A DNA stretch of 64,000 nt from Lateolabrax maculatus (lineage: Eukaryota; Chordata; Actinopteri; Acropomatiformes; Lateolabracidae): assembly GCA_031216445.1 (NCBI GenBank), contig CM062210.1:13093501-13157500 (forward strand). Direction: 5' to 3'. Positions 10,901 to 21,127 of this stretch are shown here, piece by piece. Numbering within the stretch: position 1 is the first letter of the stretch; the number at the start of each line of letters is the position of its first letter. The notes below the pieces were generated by a model, which saw nothing but the letters and a program-made list of their open reading frames with translations, was not told the origin of the DNA and did no database searches. A program made the translations under genes and the position numbers.

Positions 10901-13847
10901 GACAAGTTACACATTTGTTAATTTTTATCTGAAAACTAGACTGAATAATCTCTTACAATATGTTAACCAGTCACCTCACCTAAGTCAGACTTGATCCAAC
11001 AAAGAAAAGTGTTTGTAGCCTGTAGTCGTGTGTAGATTTATCCAAGGTGCAGCTTTTGTGTTTTCAAAAAACTACTAACCACCAAGAATTTGGCTGTTAT
11101 TATGTCTAAGAATACACTGGTGGAAAGTGTCAAACAAACACAAGCCACAAAGGTCATTCAATTCCTGTTGAAAGGATGGCCCAAAAACTTGACCACGATG
11201 ACTTCCACAGGCAAACTGTAACATATCACTGAGTTTTTATTTTGACCAGTTTACACTGAGAGGCAGTCATAGATGCCAAATTCACATTTCTTATCTAAAT
11301 CGCGAGTGCTTTTACTTGTAGATGAATGTGTTTGAACTTATATAACCAATGCCTGTTGATACAGTATATTTAATATATGATATGGTGTGCCTTTTAAGCT
11401 ATATTCAATAATTGTGTGATGCTTTTTTTTTTTTTTTTTTGCTGTGTGCTAGTTCATTCACTCTCAGAAATCTTGAAAATTTGGAAACTTGTCAAATGCA
11501 GTAGCAGTTAGCAATTAACAATCAATTCTGTTCTAAACTGTTTGTTTGTGTTTTATGTAAGTGAATTTGCATATTAAATTGACAATAAATCCATTTTTAA
11601 ACAAAGAAACGTTTGTCCTTGTTTCTTTTCGACTCAAGTGGTTTTAATAATGCAGACTAATTGGAAAACTTGCTAAATTTGATAATATAAGATAAAATTG
11701 CATAGAGGGAAAAAAAGACAAGTTTCTGAGTGAAAGAACTAGCAGCATTTAAACTAACAGTTTGTCAGCAACAGTAACTACTGCTAATTAGTTGGAATGT
11801 TAGTTTAAAACCTTTTTATAACAATATTAAGTATATGTTTGTGCACTGCAGTTGTAAAAGCATGGTGCATTTCCTGATTCTGCTGTAATACTCTAGTATT
11901 ATATTTTTAAAGCACCATGTGGAGATTGTAAAGAGTACTTAGCTGCTGCAATCTTTTGATGTCCCTATAAACACTACCACTGTAGATTACTCTTACACCA
12001 TCTATTGCAGATATTTTGTTACTTACAGGTGCATTTTAAAACATGGTATTGAAAACCTCCATATTTGGGATTTTGTATATGTTATGATGCCATTAGGCAT
12101 ATATTTTTTTTTTATTGTATGTGAGTAGCGCAAGTCACAAAACACATAATGTGTCCTGAATGTTCTTACCAGCTTTTTTTTTTTGTTGAAGGAGATGAGG
12201 AACATAATTTACTTCTCATGCAAAACACATCCAGAGGAGTAAAGCATTTGCTCTCTCTCTGTGCCTTAGGGACCCAGGCACCCTTGGGGGCAGGGTTCGG
12301 AAACCCCTTTGCCTCGGCAGTGGGCACTAGCTTGGGCTCTTCTACCCTTGGAGGTATTACCTCTGCCTTTTTTTTTTTTTTAAATGAATATTCCCTTTTA
12401 TTTTGCCCTTTCTTTACACAGTTTACCATTTCCCTAATGCCTCCTAGCTTTTATTGCCAAGTGCCCTTTTTGTTTAAGGTCTTTGTGTTCCCTTGTATGA
12501 AAGTAGTGGTAGGCAGTGTGTATGTGTCTGAGAGAGTGGTGCAGTCAAAGCTTGGCAGTTTTTATTTTTTTCCCCCTGTGCATCCTTGTGCAAGAGGTCA
12601 AGTGCGTTCACACCACAGGAGAAATGAACAACCACTTGCCACAGGTCACTGTACTTTTACATGTGACAAGTTGGATGATTTATTTCCTTTAGTGAGGAGA
12701 AATTTGGCCCAAAAAAAGTATCCAGTCTTTTATACTAAAATAATGATCAATGTGTTGCTAAAACACCTTTGGATGTCAACTGGCAAATCCACTTGGCCAC
12801 AACAGCCAATTAAAAGTAACTTGGCAGTGTGGGAACAAGTGGTCTGAACGCACACCAAGTTGGTGTTGTTCTCTTGTAGTTTGTGTGTTTGGTAAAATCT
12901 TTCTCATCTAGATGTTAAGCTGTACTCTATTGATTCGGTTGTGGCATTTGTTTTGCATATATGTTTGCTCATTTCTGCCTGTGTGTACTCCTGAGACACT
13001 GCTCTTTTTATTTTTTTCCTAGTGTAGACTGTGTGCTTAGCCCAAACTGACTTCCATGTCACTCTCTCCCACAGGTTTTGGTGGTGGGCCAGGATTTGGT
13101 GGGGTGGGAACTGGGGGGTCTTCTTTTGCCTTCTCCTCCACCAGTAAGCCCACAGGAGGCAGTCTGAGTGCAGGTACATACATAATGTATATACCCCCTT
13201 CACACCCAGCCCCCCAAAAATACATCAACTAGAAAAAGTACAACTAGAGTCTGAGTAGTTTGGTAGTTCTTGAACTTCCTGAACTGTGATATTCCTCTGA
13301 GCATATGTCCTCAGAAGCTGTTGGACAAGCTTCCTTTATACATTTTGTCAACCTATTCTGAGCTTCAGAACAATATGCATATAATGTATAATATTTTTTT
13401 GTCTACGTTTTTCTCTGCTGTAAGAAGGCTTTGACAACAACATCCTTGTATAACCTTGTAAGCCTTTTACGTATGCAAGTGTGCTGGCAGTTTGGCCCCA
13501 ACACATTTTAGGATATGGGTTCTTTTACAACAGGTGGACAAAATCTGTATTTCATCATCCTTTTCGACATCCTTTATTTTTTTATTTGCTCCATTACTTT
13601 TGGTTTCTCTAACATTTCTTATATTTCCCTCTTTTTCTTTTGTGTCCTCCTCTGTCCCTTGTTTCTTGCTTTCCTAGGTTTTGGTAGCAGCAGCAGCTCA
13701 GGCTTTAACTTCAGTAATCCTGGCATCAACCCCTCGGCCGGCCTGACCTTTGGCGTGTCTAACCAGCCTGCTGCAGGATTCGGCACAGGAGGGCCACTTC
13801 TCCAGCTCAAGAAACCCCCTGCTGGTAATAAAAGGGGCAAGAGATAG
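2346..13847 (+). CDS. nup58: Nucleoporin p58/p45 (Nup58, NUPL1), complete, 14 coding exons
   Basis: Coding exons: 2346-2425, 2928-3091, 3196-3228, 3325-3597, 3767-3935, 4113-4178, 4614-4788, 5266-5345, 5628-5746, 6022-6104, 6348-6549, 12270-12353, 13075-13173, 13678-13847. Together they give 1797 nt, 598 residues plus stop, against 599 in human. Every junction keeps frame. Nup58 joins Nup62 and Nup54 in the central-channel complex of the nuclear pore and contacts transport receptors through FG repeats. The N-terminal ~240 residues are Gly/Ser/Thr/Ala-rich with FG-type motifs (FNFG, FTFG, LFGQ, LSFG). The conserved coiled-coil core is about residues 250-420 (ENLPPVICQDVEN, then QVQEDISRMSSK, RTQKTPPGLQHE, FEVQLQQYRQQIEELENH). 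A second FG tail covers about 480-598 and ends LLQLKKPPAGNKRGKR, as in human. Start: the ATG opens MSGFNFGSGTLGS, matching the family. Intron 11 is unusually long (5.7 kb). Identification is firm; exact edges rest on splice consensus and phase. Confidence 0.95.
5125..5193 (+). other. nup58: Candidate in-frame cassette exon of nup58
   Basis: It lies in intron 7, between the exons ending ETAQ and starting ELKNADIS. The segment is 69 nt, open in the gene's phase-0 frame, and encodes DLKRELYVVNVSVTNTDVGN plus ALQ. A pyrimidine-containing acceptor ends in ATAG, and the donor CAG|GTAAGAG is near-perfect. Inclusion would add 23 residues inside the coiled-coil core, directly before the conserved ELKN helix. 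The human protein as I know it lacks this insert. Real use is inference. Confidence 0.4.
6550..6625 (+). other. nup58: Alternative 3' end of nup58 by reading through the exon-11 donor
   Basis: If the exon-11 donor is not used, the frame runs on for eight codons (GLTAYKF) to TAG at 6570-6572. An AATAAA follows at 6601-6606. The product would stop near residue 488 and lack the C-terminal FG tail. A shorter splice form, p45, is known for mammalian Nup58, but I cannot say it is the same form. No strong GT-rich downstream element is obvious. Confidence 0.35.
6573..12269 (+). other. nup58: nup58 intron 11, no second gene seen
   Basis: This is AT-rich DNA with poly(A) and poly(T) runs (for example 7356-7375, 8941-8960, 11426-11442) and an (AT)n run at 7949-7974. 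AATAAA occurs at 6601 and near 11584. Neither strand has an open frame with recognisable protein content. It could serve as a long 3' UTR for an intron-retaining transcript. Confidence 0.6.
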
Positions 13848-15800
13848 AACCATGGAAAGACTGGACCCTGTGATTCTGACCTGCTTGGGGTTTGTGGCGG
13901 GTAAGGCCTGGTCTCCCAAAAGCATATAAGTGCTAGAATAATCATTGTCCAACTACAGAGCAAATAAAATGTAAATTTGAGGAAATCACCAGAGATGGGA
14001 TTGAACCCACCATAGAACAGCAACACAGGATCACCCTTTTAAAATCATTTGGAGATATGAGCTCAGTAAACATTGAGAAAAAAGAAAATCCCACTGACCA
14101 ACATGCATCATCTTTCTAGAATACATACATTTCTATAATACTGCATTGTCCACTGTTCTACATTGATTTGATTCCATTCAGTTTGATTCCAAAAAGTCCA
14201 TAGCTAGTATTACCTGTCACTTAATAGACAAAGTTGCCCACGTTCACATGTTCCTATCAGATCCATTTAAACATTTAAATAATATTAGTAATTCTGAATT
14301 AATGTAGTAGATAGTGGCAAGTATGGAAAGGTTAAAAATAGTGTTCGCATAGTTTTAAACTTGATTTGCCCATTTGCATTGATTCAAAATGTTGCCTGCA
14401 CGCTATAATCCGTAGCGCTACAATGCTTTTGGGAATGCCAGCCATGGACAGAGCTGAGTCAGTTACAAATTGTTCAGTTATCTGTGAGGAATTTCCTTAG
14501 TCTGAATATTGTACAAGATGGATGTGTCTTTGCGCTTCGAGGTGGGCAGTTGCAGAACTGCAATTGAATGACTCTCAAATGATGACTTGACCCAAGTCTC
14601 GTCCAAGCAAGGGTAAGATAAGGTAAAGGGAAAGAAGCTTATGAGACAGTAGGTGGTTGGGAACAGTGTAGTCCCTGCGCGAGGGTGTCAGTGGGGGGTA
14701 TTATCTGATCCTAGATAGTTTTATAGGCACAGGAGAGTGTCCAGGGTGGGTTTTTGGGGAAGCACAGTTTTATTTTTGTATCAAGTGGAGAAAGAGATGA
14801 CATTCAGAAGGGGTAAAAGGGGACTATCACCTTGGGATAGTCCATTATCTAGTCCACATAACCTGTGTTGTTTTTGCTAGAATCCATCCTTATCATTGTT
14901 TAATAATTACTTCTTAGACACTTTTTGTTTGCCCCAATGTGAGGACTTGGGATATTAAACGCTGTGCTGTTTGTATTAAATGGCTCCCATTAAACATTAG
15001 TTGAATTTGAAAAGGGATTTCACAAGCAGATTCTGCCTACCAAGTCAATTTATACATGTGCTAGAATAAATTTGCACTTGCCAGTGTATATGACCTGACA
15101 GTGATTGTGTGAATGTGCATGTGTGCCTATTGCACAAGTATGAATTCTTCTCTTTGGTCCATCATAGTTGCTGACTTCTTTTGAGCGTTGGCGGCAGTTG
15201 GGGGGGGGGGATGTCCTGCTTTTTTAAATTGTCCATGTCAGTTCAGTTACCAAATACTGGTAGTTGTACTATTATTTTCTAATCACAGTCTGTGTAAACC
15301 TGTATTTTCCAGAAAATGTTTAATAATAAAATCTTCAATATGATGTTTTGCCTGTTTACGGCATCACTTCAATAAATGTGTGTGTTGACACAGTACGGTG
15401 TCTGTCATTGTGTGTTTGTCTGAATGTGTCTGTGGAACAGTTGTAACTTTAATCTGACAATGAAGACACATTCATTTACACCAGTTTTTTTCCACTTGTG
15501 TGCCAAGAGAACAGACTGTATCAACAATAGCATAGCCTGTATCCAATACATTTTCCTGGGCATTGCACAAGCAAGTAATCAAAAAAAAAAAAACCTTTAA
15601 CTTTATCTTTTCTTTGATCAGTAACAATTCTGCAATCACCATAACTAACAGACTTACCTGTTAGAGTTACTTTGTTATTGTTCCAATGAGCTTCTCAGTC
15701 AGTCCGTTTGTCTTAAGTGTTCAGACCTTTTTTGGAAATAATGTTTGGAAGACTAGAGTAAAAATTTGGAATTAATTGATGTTATTTTATTAGTCAGACA
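13848..15800 (+). other. nup58 3' UTR and short spacer before ropn1l
   Basis: There is no coding content. Everything to about 15.4 kb can be nup58 3' UTR, using the polyadenylation signals at 15325 and 15371. The remaining few hundred bases carry a poly(A) run near 15580-15592 and hold the junction between the two synteny blocks. Confidence 0.5.
15325..15376 (+). terminator. nup58: Likely nup58 polyadenylation signals
   Basis: AATAAA occurs at 15325-15330 and 15371-15376. The second is followed at once by TGTGTGTGTTG and more GT-rich sequence, the usual downstream element. This implies a 3' UTR of about 1.5 kb. A weaker proximal AATAAA lies at 13963-13968. Confidence 0.5.
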
Positions 15801-15899
15801 CTGTTGAATAATGAAATGCCTCTTGTTCTCCCTCCCGGTCGGAGGGGGGCGGTAGCGTTAACGCACCCTGAGAAAAACAAGAAGAAGAAGAAGAACCCT

Positions 15900-15912
15900 G
15901 TTGCTATGCGAC
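15900..15912 (+). promoter_or_regulatory. ropn1l: RFX X-box-like site upstream of ropn1l
   Basis: The plus strand reads GTTGCTATGCGAC and the minus strand GTCGCATAGCAAC. The minus strand fits the X-box arrangement GTNRCC plus a short spacer plus RGYAAC, with one mismatch in the first half and a perfect second half. RFX factors drive ciliary and flagellar genes through X-boxes. The site sits about 120 bases before a likely 5'-UTR exon donor of ropn1l, a flagellar gene. Confidence 0.55.
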
Positions 15913-16031
15913 GAGGCCGCGATACACACATCAAGTGGCAGACATAAGTGAACGTTGTTTGAGGCAGACACCCATGTTTTAGCCCGTCTTTCCACGCTTT
16001 TTTTGGCCACATTAATTGTTCTACACTCCAG
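15913..16031 (+). other. ropn1l: Probable 5' non-coding exon of ropn1l
   Basis: The ropn1l ATG lies only two bases after a splice acceptor (TATATTGCAG|CCATG, AG at 16623-16624), so at least one upstream non-coding exon must exist. A good donor (CCAG|GTAACG) follows 16031. A second candidate (ACA|GTAAGT) lies at 16076. The exon's left edge is unknown; I place it just after the X-box-like site. Confidence 0.35.
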
Positions 16032-16529
16032 GTAACGTTACAGTTGTTAATGTGCAGGACATTCTGACAGTTACAGTAAGTCAGAAAAAGGCCTTTCGGC
16101 GCTGTGCCCGCATTTGTCAACTTGAGTTAATTAACGTTAAGTATAGCGTTAGTTACTTGTATCTAACATGTTTATGGAGCAGATTCAGAAATTGTTATTA
16201 TAAAACACTGGGGGTGGCTCTTGACAGATTAATTAGAGACATGCTATTGTCGGCCTTTCACATTCTTGCTGTATTTCTCATTAAAGGCAACATGTAAACT
16301 CGCCGATGACAGCTGTATACATTGATGTGTGAACGGGATCTTCTCGAGCATGGCTCCTTTTATCACAACATCACAGAAACAGCTTGCCACCGGGAAATAT
16401 ATAGATCTGTAAATTAGCTTTTTGAGCTTGTATCTCTATGAAACTTTCATGGTCTTTTTATTTTTATTTTTTATTTTTTTTGCTGTGCTATTGTCTATTT
16501 TAAGTGGCCAGGGAGCTGCCACTTTTTTT

Positions 16530-16530
<1 letters not shown>

Positions 16531-16560
<30 letters not shown>
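16531..16560. repeat. (CT)n tract upstream of the ropn1l ATG exon
   Basis: A pyrimidine run about 65 bases before the acceptor of the ATG-bearing exon. Confidence 0.9.
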
Positions 16561-16626
16561 TAGATCTTCTACTTGCTGGATCTCATTTGCTAATTGGACT
16601 AAATTGCAATGTTTTATATTGCAGCC

Positions 16627-19369
16627 ATGCCTCTTCCAGACACAGTCTACTGTGCCCAGCAAATCAACATCCCTCCCCAGCTGCCAGACATCCTCAAAAA
16701 CTTTACCAAGGCAGCCATCCGTACACAGCCAAAGGATTTGCTGCTGTGGTCTGCAGCGTAGGTCTCGGTCTCTATCAGTGGTGGTTCGGCTGCAGGGCGG
16801 GGATACATGTGTTTGTGTTTTATTCCAATCTTGATCCCCTTAAACAATACCATGAACAGTGTTTTCAGGCAGCACTGCTGTTCGAAAAAGGCAGGCCCTT
16901 TTCACCTGTGCATCTCTCATCTTTGCATTGACTGGCTGTAATTGGATCCCACGGGCTTCCATGTAACTCCAGAAGTTAAACTATCTGACTTTTTCCAACA
17001 AAGACAAAGCACTTTGAAAGTACTGGATGAAATTTAAATATATCAAGATTTCTTTTTTGTACCCCCCCAGGACCCTCATATCATCTGCTACTTTATTTGC
17101 CAATGTAGCTTGGCAGTGTTTACAGCAAAAGACAATAAAGTGAGCCATATGGTGAAACAAAAACAATTCAAATGTCTCCTGGGTTACAAGATGTTTATAT
17201 GCTATTAAAGTATCACTAGGCTCTGTTGCCTCTCAGACGTGCTGAAAGTCATGCTGCCTCTAAATTCTCTGTAAAATATTATTTAAACTGTGAAGTAAGA
17301 TAAGTCACAGTATGCCCTTTAGCATAATAAGAATAGCACTAAACTTCAGACAAAGATAACTACAACACATGATGATTTTCAACTGATGGTACTCTTGAAA
17401 ACTCATCCCTAATTTTTTCATAGTCTGCTTATATTTTTTTTATTTAATTACCATCCTTGGGAGGTAGGGGAGATAAATGATAAGCAGGGTGAAGCTAAGC
17501 ACACTGTTTAATAATATATGTGTGTGTTAATAATGTGTGTACATCTTCTCCCAGCTACTTCAGTGCACTCTCTAAAGGAGAGTGTCTGCCTGTCAAGGAC
17601 AGGGTGGAGATGAATGTTGCCACCCAGAAGACAGACACTGGGCTGACTCCAGGTCTACTTAAGACTCTCCATAAACAGGTATTTTCTCTACAGCAGGACC
17701 ACACCTCATACAACTGATAACATACAAGAGTTAACTTCATATTGTTGCTGTTGGAAGAAACATATTTTCCAGTGTGCTTTACTCTTTAATCTGCATGTAC
17801 AGGCTACATTCTGTAATTGATTACAGATTGATTGTTCTACGAGCGTAATTATTTAGTTGTATTAAGTTAAATATCCACATCTGCTTACACGTATATTATT
17901 TTTATGTGTATCTGCATATTGCAGTGATGCTGTTTCCCCATGTGGATCATTAAAGTTTCACATTATTGTAAACCTATTATATCTCACCTGGCATCTTACT
18001 TTAGAACACTTGAAAAATGTAAGAAAAGTCTACTAATCTTTATGGCCTCAAATCTAGTTCAAAAACATAATTGTATTGTTGTTTAGGGACATCAACACTC
18101 AGACATGTAGCTTATATATCAGTCTACTAGCTTGAAGCGGGAATAAACTTCTTGTGCATCTATCCTTGCTGTCTTAATTACATAGAAAAGTCTGCCATAA
18201 GTAAAAGGAATCTTGCTGATAAACAGATAATTAGTATGCACGCCTGCCTGATTCCCCAGATCCAATACTGCTGTTTATTTCAACAAATAATATTGAATAA
18301 TTACTTATGATTTATTTCTTTATTTTTCTACAGTTATCTGGTAAAGTATATAACCTAATTTTTCTCTCTCCTCATCTCTCCAAACCCACCCCCACCCACC
18401 CAATCTTAGCTGTCTCCCGGGCAATCATGCAGCATGGAGGAACTGGAGAAGAAATGGAAGGGTCTGTGTCTACCCGTGGACCAGCTCGAGACCCTGCTAT
18501 CGCTGGGCAGCTTTGGCACAGACATCAACTGGATGGAGTTCTTCGCCCTGGGCTGCAGTGCTCTTGGAGGGGTGAGATGTTACATAAGGCCAGAAAGGCC
18601 AGATATAAATGCTAACACCTCTTTATACCACCTCCTTTGAACCTTAAAACCCACTGTGAGGCCAAGCACAGCTGGAGATCCTTAAGCAGCTCACAGTCTA
18701 GTCTTGTAGTGTTTAGGCTGGATTTAGACATGCGGGATCCAGACTTCTCCACCGGGGTCCCCAGGCTCCTGAGAGAATGACCGTATAAATCCTTCTCTAC
18801 TTGATTCTTTGCAATGCTATTAAGCCAATGAAGCCATGAAGCTGCAGATACAGCAGTAGAGACAGAATTATTTTTGTCTTCAAGCATGGAAAACTTTGCA
18901 GATGATGACTTAGGATCTGCAAAAGCAAATGCAGCTAAGGCAACATCTGCAATCGGAAAAGAAAGGATGCTGCTGTGTGGGAGGCTGCTGAACACTTTAA
19001 CCACATGAGGGCAGTCATGTTCTACACTGATTAGGCTATTTTTCTTTTTTAATTTTCCGTGAGCTTGTGTGTGCAAGTGTATTTGCAGTGTATGCTTGTG
19101 ATGCTCAAACAGGACGTGATCGTCCTGAATGCTAAATGCATGTTTTTGTGTTTGTGTCTGTTCTGTCTCTGTTTACACTTTCTCAGACCCTCATGAGTTC
19201 TCTCAAGTTTGCCTGTGAGATCCTGACAGAGGATGAGGAGGGCGGAGCTGCAAGGATCCCATTCAGCACCTTTGTCAAACTTTACACTTACCTGGCTCAC
19301 CTGGACGGGGACATGCCACAGGACCACATTGACAACTTCCTCAGCAGCCTGCAGCCACAAGTGTAGGTG

Positions 19370-19422
<53 letters not shown>

Positions 19423-20222
19423 AACTCCCTTCAGATTTATAGATATCATCCTATAAAAAAATAAGCCTACCTCACTACTTCTACTTGCAATAAGCAGAGA
19501 CGGTTGTTTATTAGGTTGATTATTAGATTAGGCTGTTTCATATGCATCACCAATAGAGATGCTACCCAGTTCTCTTTTCTCAACAGCCTAATTATTTTTC
19601 TCATTTGAATAAGTTCCCCTTTGTATTCAGCTCCAGTCAAATCTTAGAAAAAGTCCTTATTTCACTGTTTTGTCTATGAAGATATTCAGTCATCAAGGTT
19701 ATACGATTATTTATTTATTTATTTTTTGGTACTACTTCTAGATGTTTAATTCCTTTCCCCTCAATTTTTCCTGATTTATGTTGTCGCTTGAGACAAGTCA
19801 CCCAGATTAGGTCAAAATTTTAACACACATGATTATATCCAAAGTACATTCTGCTGTAGAACATGACACATTACGGAGTCTAAGTGCCAACACTCCATAT
19901 GTGTACAAGAGATGAGCTGAAGGTATGCTGCCAATATGTTTTTCTGCAGTGAGGACTCTGGATTTGCTGAACACTGCTTTAGCTCTGTTTTGCCCAACAT
20001 GTCTGCCAGTCAAAGTCAGTGGGCTAAGAAGCACAGACAGTTTAAGAGCTAAGCCAAGTCCCCTGGCCTCAGACGATGTTGTGAGATAGTGCTATTTACT
20101 GTTGTGAAAATCCCTATGCTGCTGAGTAGAGCTGTTGTACTGATGCACTGGTTTCTCCACCCGACAGCAACAAGCAGAACGGCATGATTCAGGTTTCCAA
20201 CTTCTACATCAGCAGGAAGTGA
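16627..20222 (+). CDS. ropn1l: Ropporin-1-like protein (RSPH11), complete, 5 coding exons
   Basis: Coding exons: 16627-16757, 17555-17678, 18410-18571, 19187-19362, 20168-20222. They total 648 nt, 215 residues, with phase preserved at each junction; human ROPN1L has 230. The protein opens MPLPDTVYCAQQINIPPQLP, nearly identical to human. Residues about 12-50 form the RIIa dimerisation/docking domain (LPDILKNFTKAAIRTQP), which binds A-kinase anchoring proteins in the sperm fibrous sheath; the family is also a radial-spoke component of motile cilia. Other conserved blocks are VKDRVEMNVATQKTDTGLTP, ALGCSALGG, FACEILTEDEEGG and NGMIQVSNFYISRK. The C-terminus is shorter than human, ending at SRK-stop. 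The last donor (AAGT|GTAGGT) is followed directly by a (TG)n run. In the genome the stop codon TAG spans this donor, so retaining the last intron would end the protein at PQV. Human ROPN1L also neighbours ANKRD33B. Confidence 0.94.
18612..19076 (-). other. 154-codon open frame in ropn1l intron 3, unrecognised
   Basis: An ATG-initiated frame runs antisense inside ropn1l intron 3. It is serine- and leucine-rich (for example SFPIADVALAAFAFADPKSS and KNNSVSTAVSAASWLHWLNS) and not low-complexity, unlike most other long frames here. I see no domain, promoter or splice structure and do not recognise the protein. It may be a repeat remnant or chance. Confidence 0.2.
19368..19421. repeat. (TG)n microsatellite at the ropn1l exon-4 donor
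   Basis: About 25 TG units begin within 10 bases of the donor; the transcript carries (UG)n. Confidence 0.95.
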
Positions 20223-20291
20223 GGGAAGGAGAGACGGAAAGCAATGGCAGACAGGAAGGAAAGAGTAGTAACAAAATGACAGTGTTCAGTT

Positions 20292-20297
20292 AATAAA
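20292..20297 (+). terminator. ropn1l: ropn1l polyadenylation signal
   Basis: AATAAA lies 70 bases after the stop codon, giving a short 3' UTR. Confidence 0.6.
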
Positions 20298-20960
20298 TGG
20301 GCCTGCTAATGCTCCTTCAAGCACAGCTGTTGTTTCATTAACTAGAAATTGGTCCCATTATTTGTTAGCATCAGACACAGTGGGTTATTACTCATCATTG
20401 TCCAGCTGAACGAAGCTGCTGTTTTGAGTCACTTTGGAATCTTTTAATGAGCAGCAAGAGAGGCACAAAGCTGCCATATACAAACTGTCAGGTGAAGTGT
20501 GTGCATGCTTTTTATTGCCTTTTCCCTTATGTCTTTGTTAGCCAAAGTTCATTTATCATACATACAATACAACCAGCTTGCAGCCTCACCTCATTTGGCC
20601 TCTGTGGTGGTGCGTTCATTTCGCCCAGCAGACAAAAAAATAGGAGCGGTAAGGAGATAAACTCAGAGGGCACAAGTGTGTGATTTTCAGCTTGTGTTAA
20701 AGACCTGAAACCCCCTGCGTTTTGTTCCCTCCTCCGTGCAATATTGTAAACAGGCAAGTACAAATGCACACTCGGTCAGGTTTATTACACTAGTCAGAAA
20801 GCGCACACAATCACATGCATTGCCAAGAAATCTTAGTGGCACACACACATCCATAAATCTCACACCTCGTCTTTCTCAACTTTAACACATCATTTTACAG
20901 TCACACATTTTTTAAAGACGCTGTTTCAGTTTGTTCATAATCTGTGGTCACAGAGGCACA

Positions 20961-21068
20961 ATATGACACACTCTTATTATAAACACTATATGACACACTC
21001 TTATTATAAACACTATATGACACACTCTTCTTATGAACACAATATGACACAATTTTCTTATAAACATG
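20961..21068. repeat. 27-bp minisatellite, four copies
   Basis: Four consecutive 27-bp units start at 20961, 20988, 21015 and 21042, each beginning ATATGACACA. The first two are identical; the third differs at a few positions and the fourth at more. The array runs straight toward the (CA)n run at 21087-21126. Confidence 0.9.
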
Positions 21069-21084
21069 TTTTTTTCCCATCACA

Positions 21085-21086
<2 letters not shown>

Positions 21087-21126
<40 letters not shown>
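21087..21126. repeat. (CA)n microsatellite
   Basis: Some 20 CA units directly after the 27-bp tandem array. Confidence 0.95.

Positions 21127-21127
<1 letters not shown>

Noticed and set aside
12149..12847. 232-codon plus-strand open frame
   Set aside because: It is nup58 exon 12 (12270-12353) read through both splice sites. The flanking part is intron, with poly(T)-derived phenylalanine runs, and the exon is spliced in frame to its neighbours.
13981..14040. tRNA-like wording (GGGATTGAACCC)
   Set aside because: No matching acceptor, D-arm or anticodon stem can be folded around it; it lies in the nup58 3' UTR.
16422..16931. 169-codon plus-strand open frame
   Set aside because: It overlaps ropn1l exon 1 in another frame and owes its length to poly(T) and (CT)n translation.
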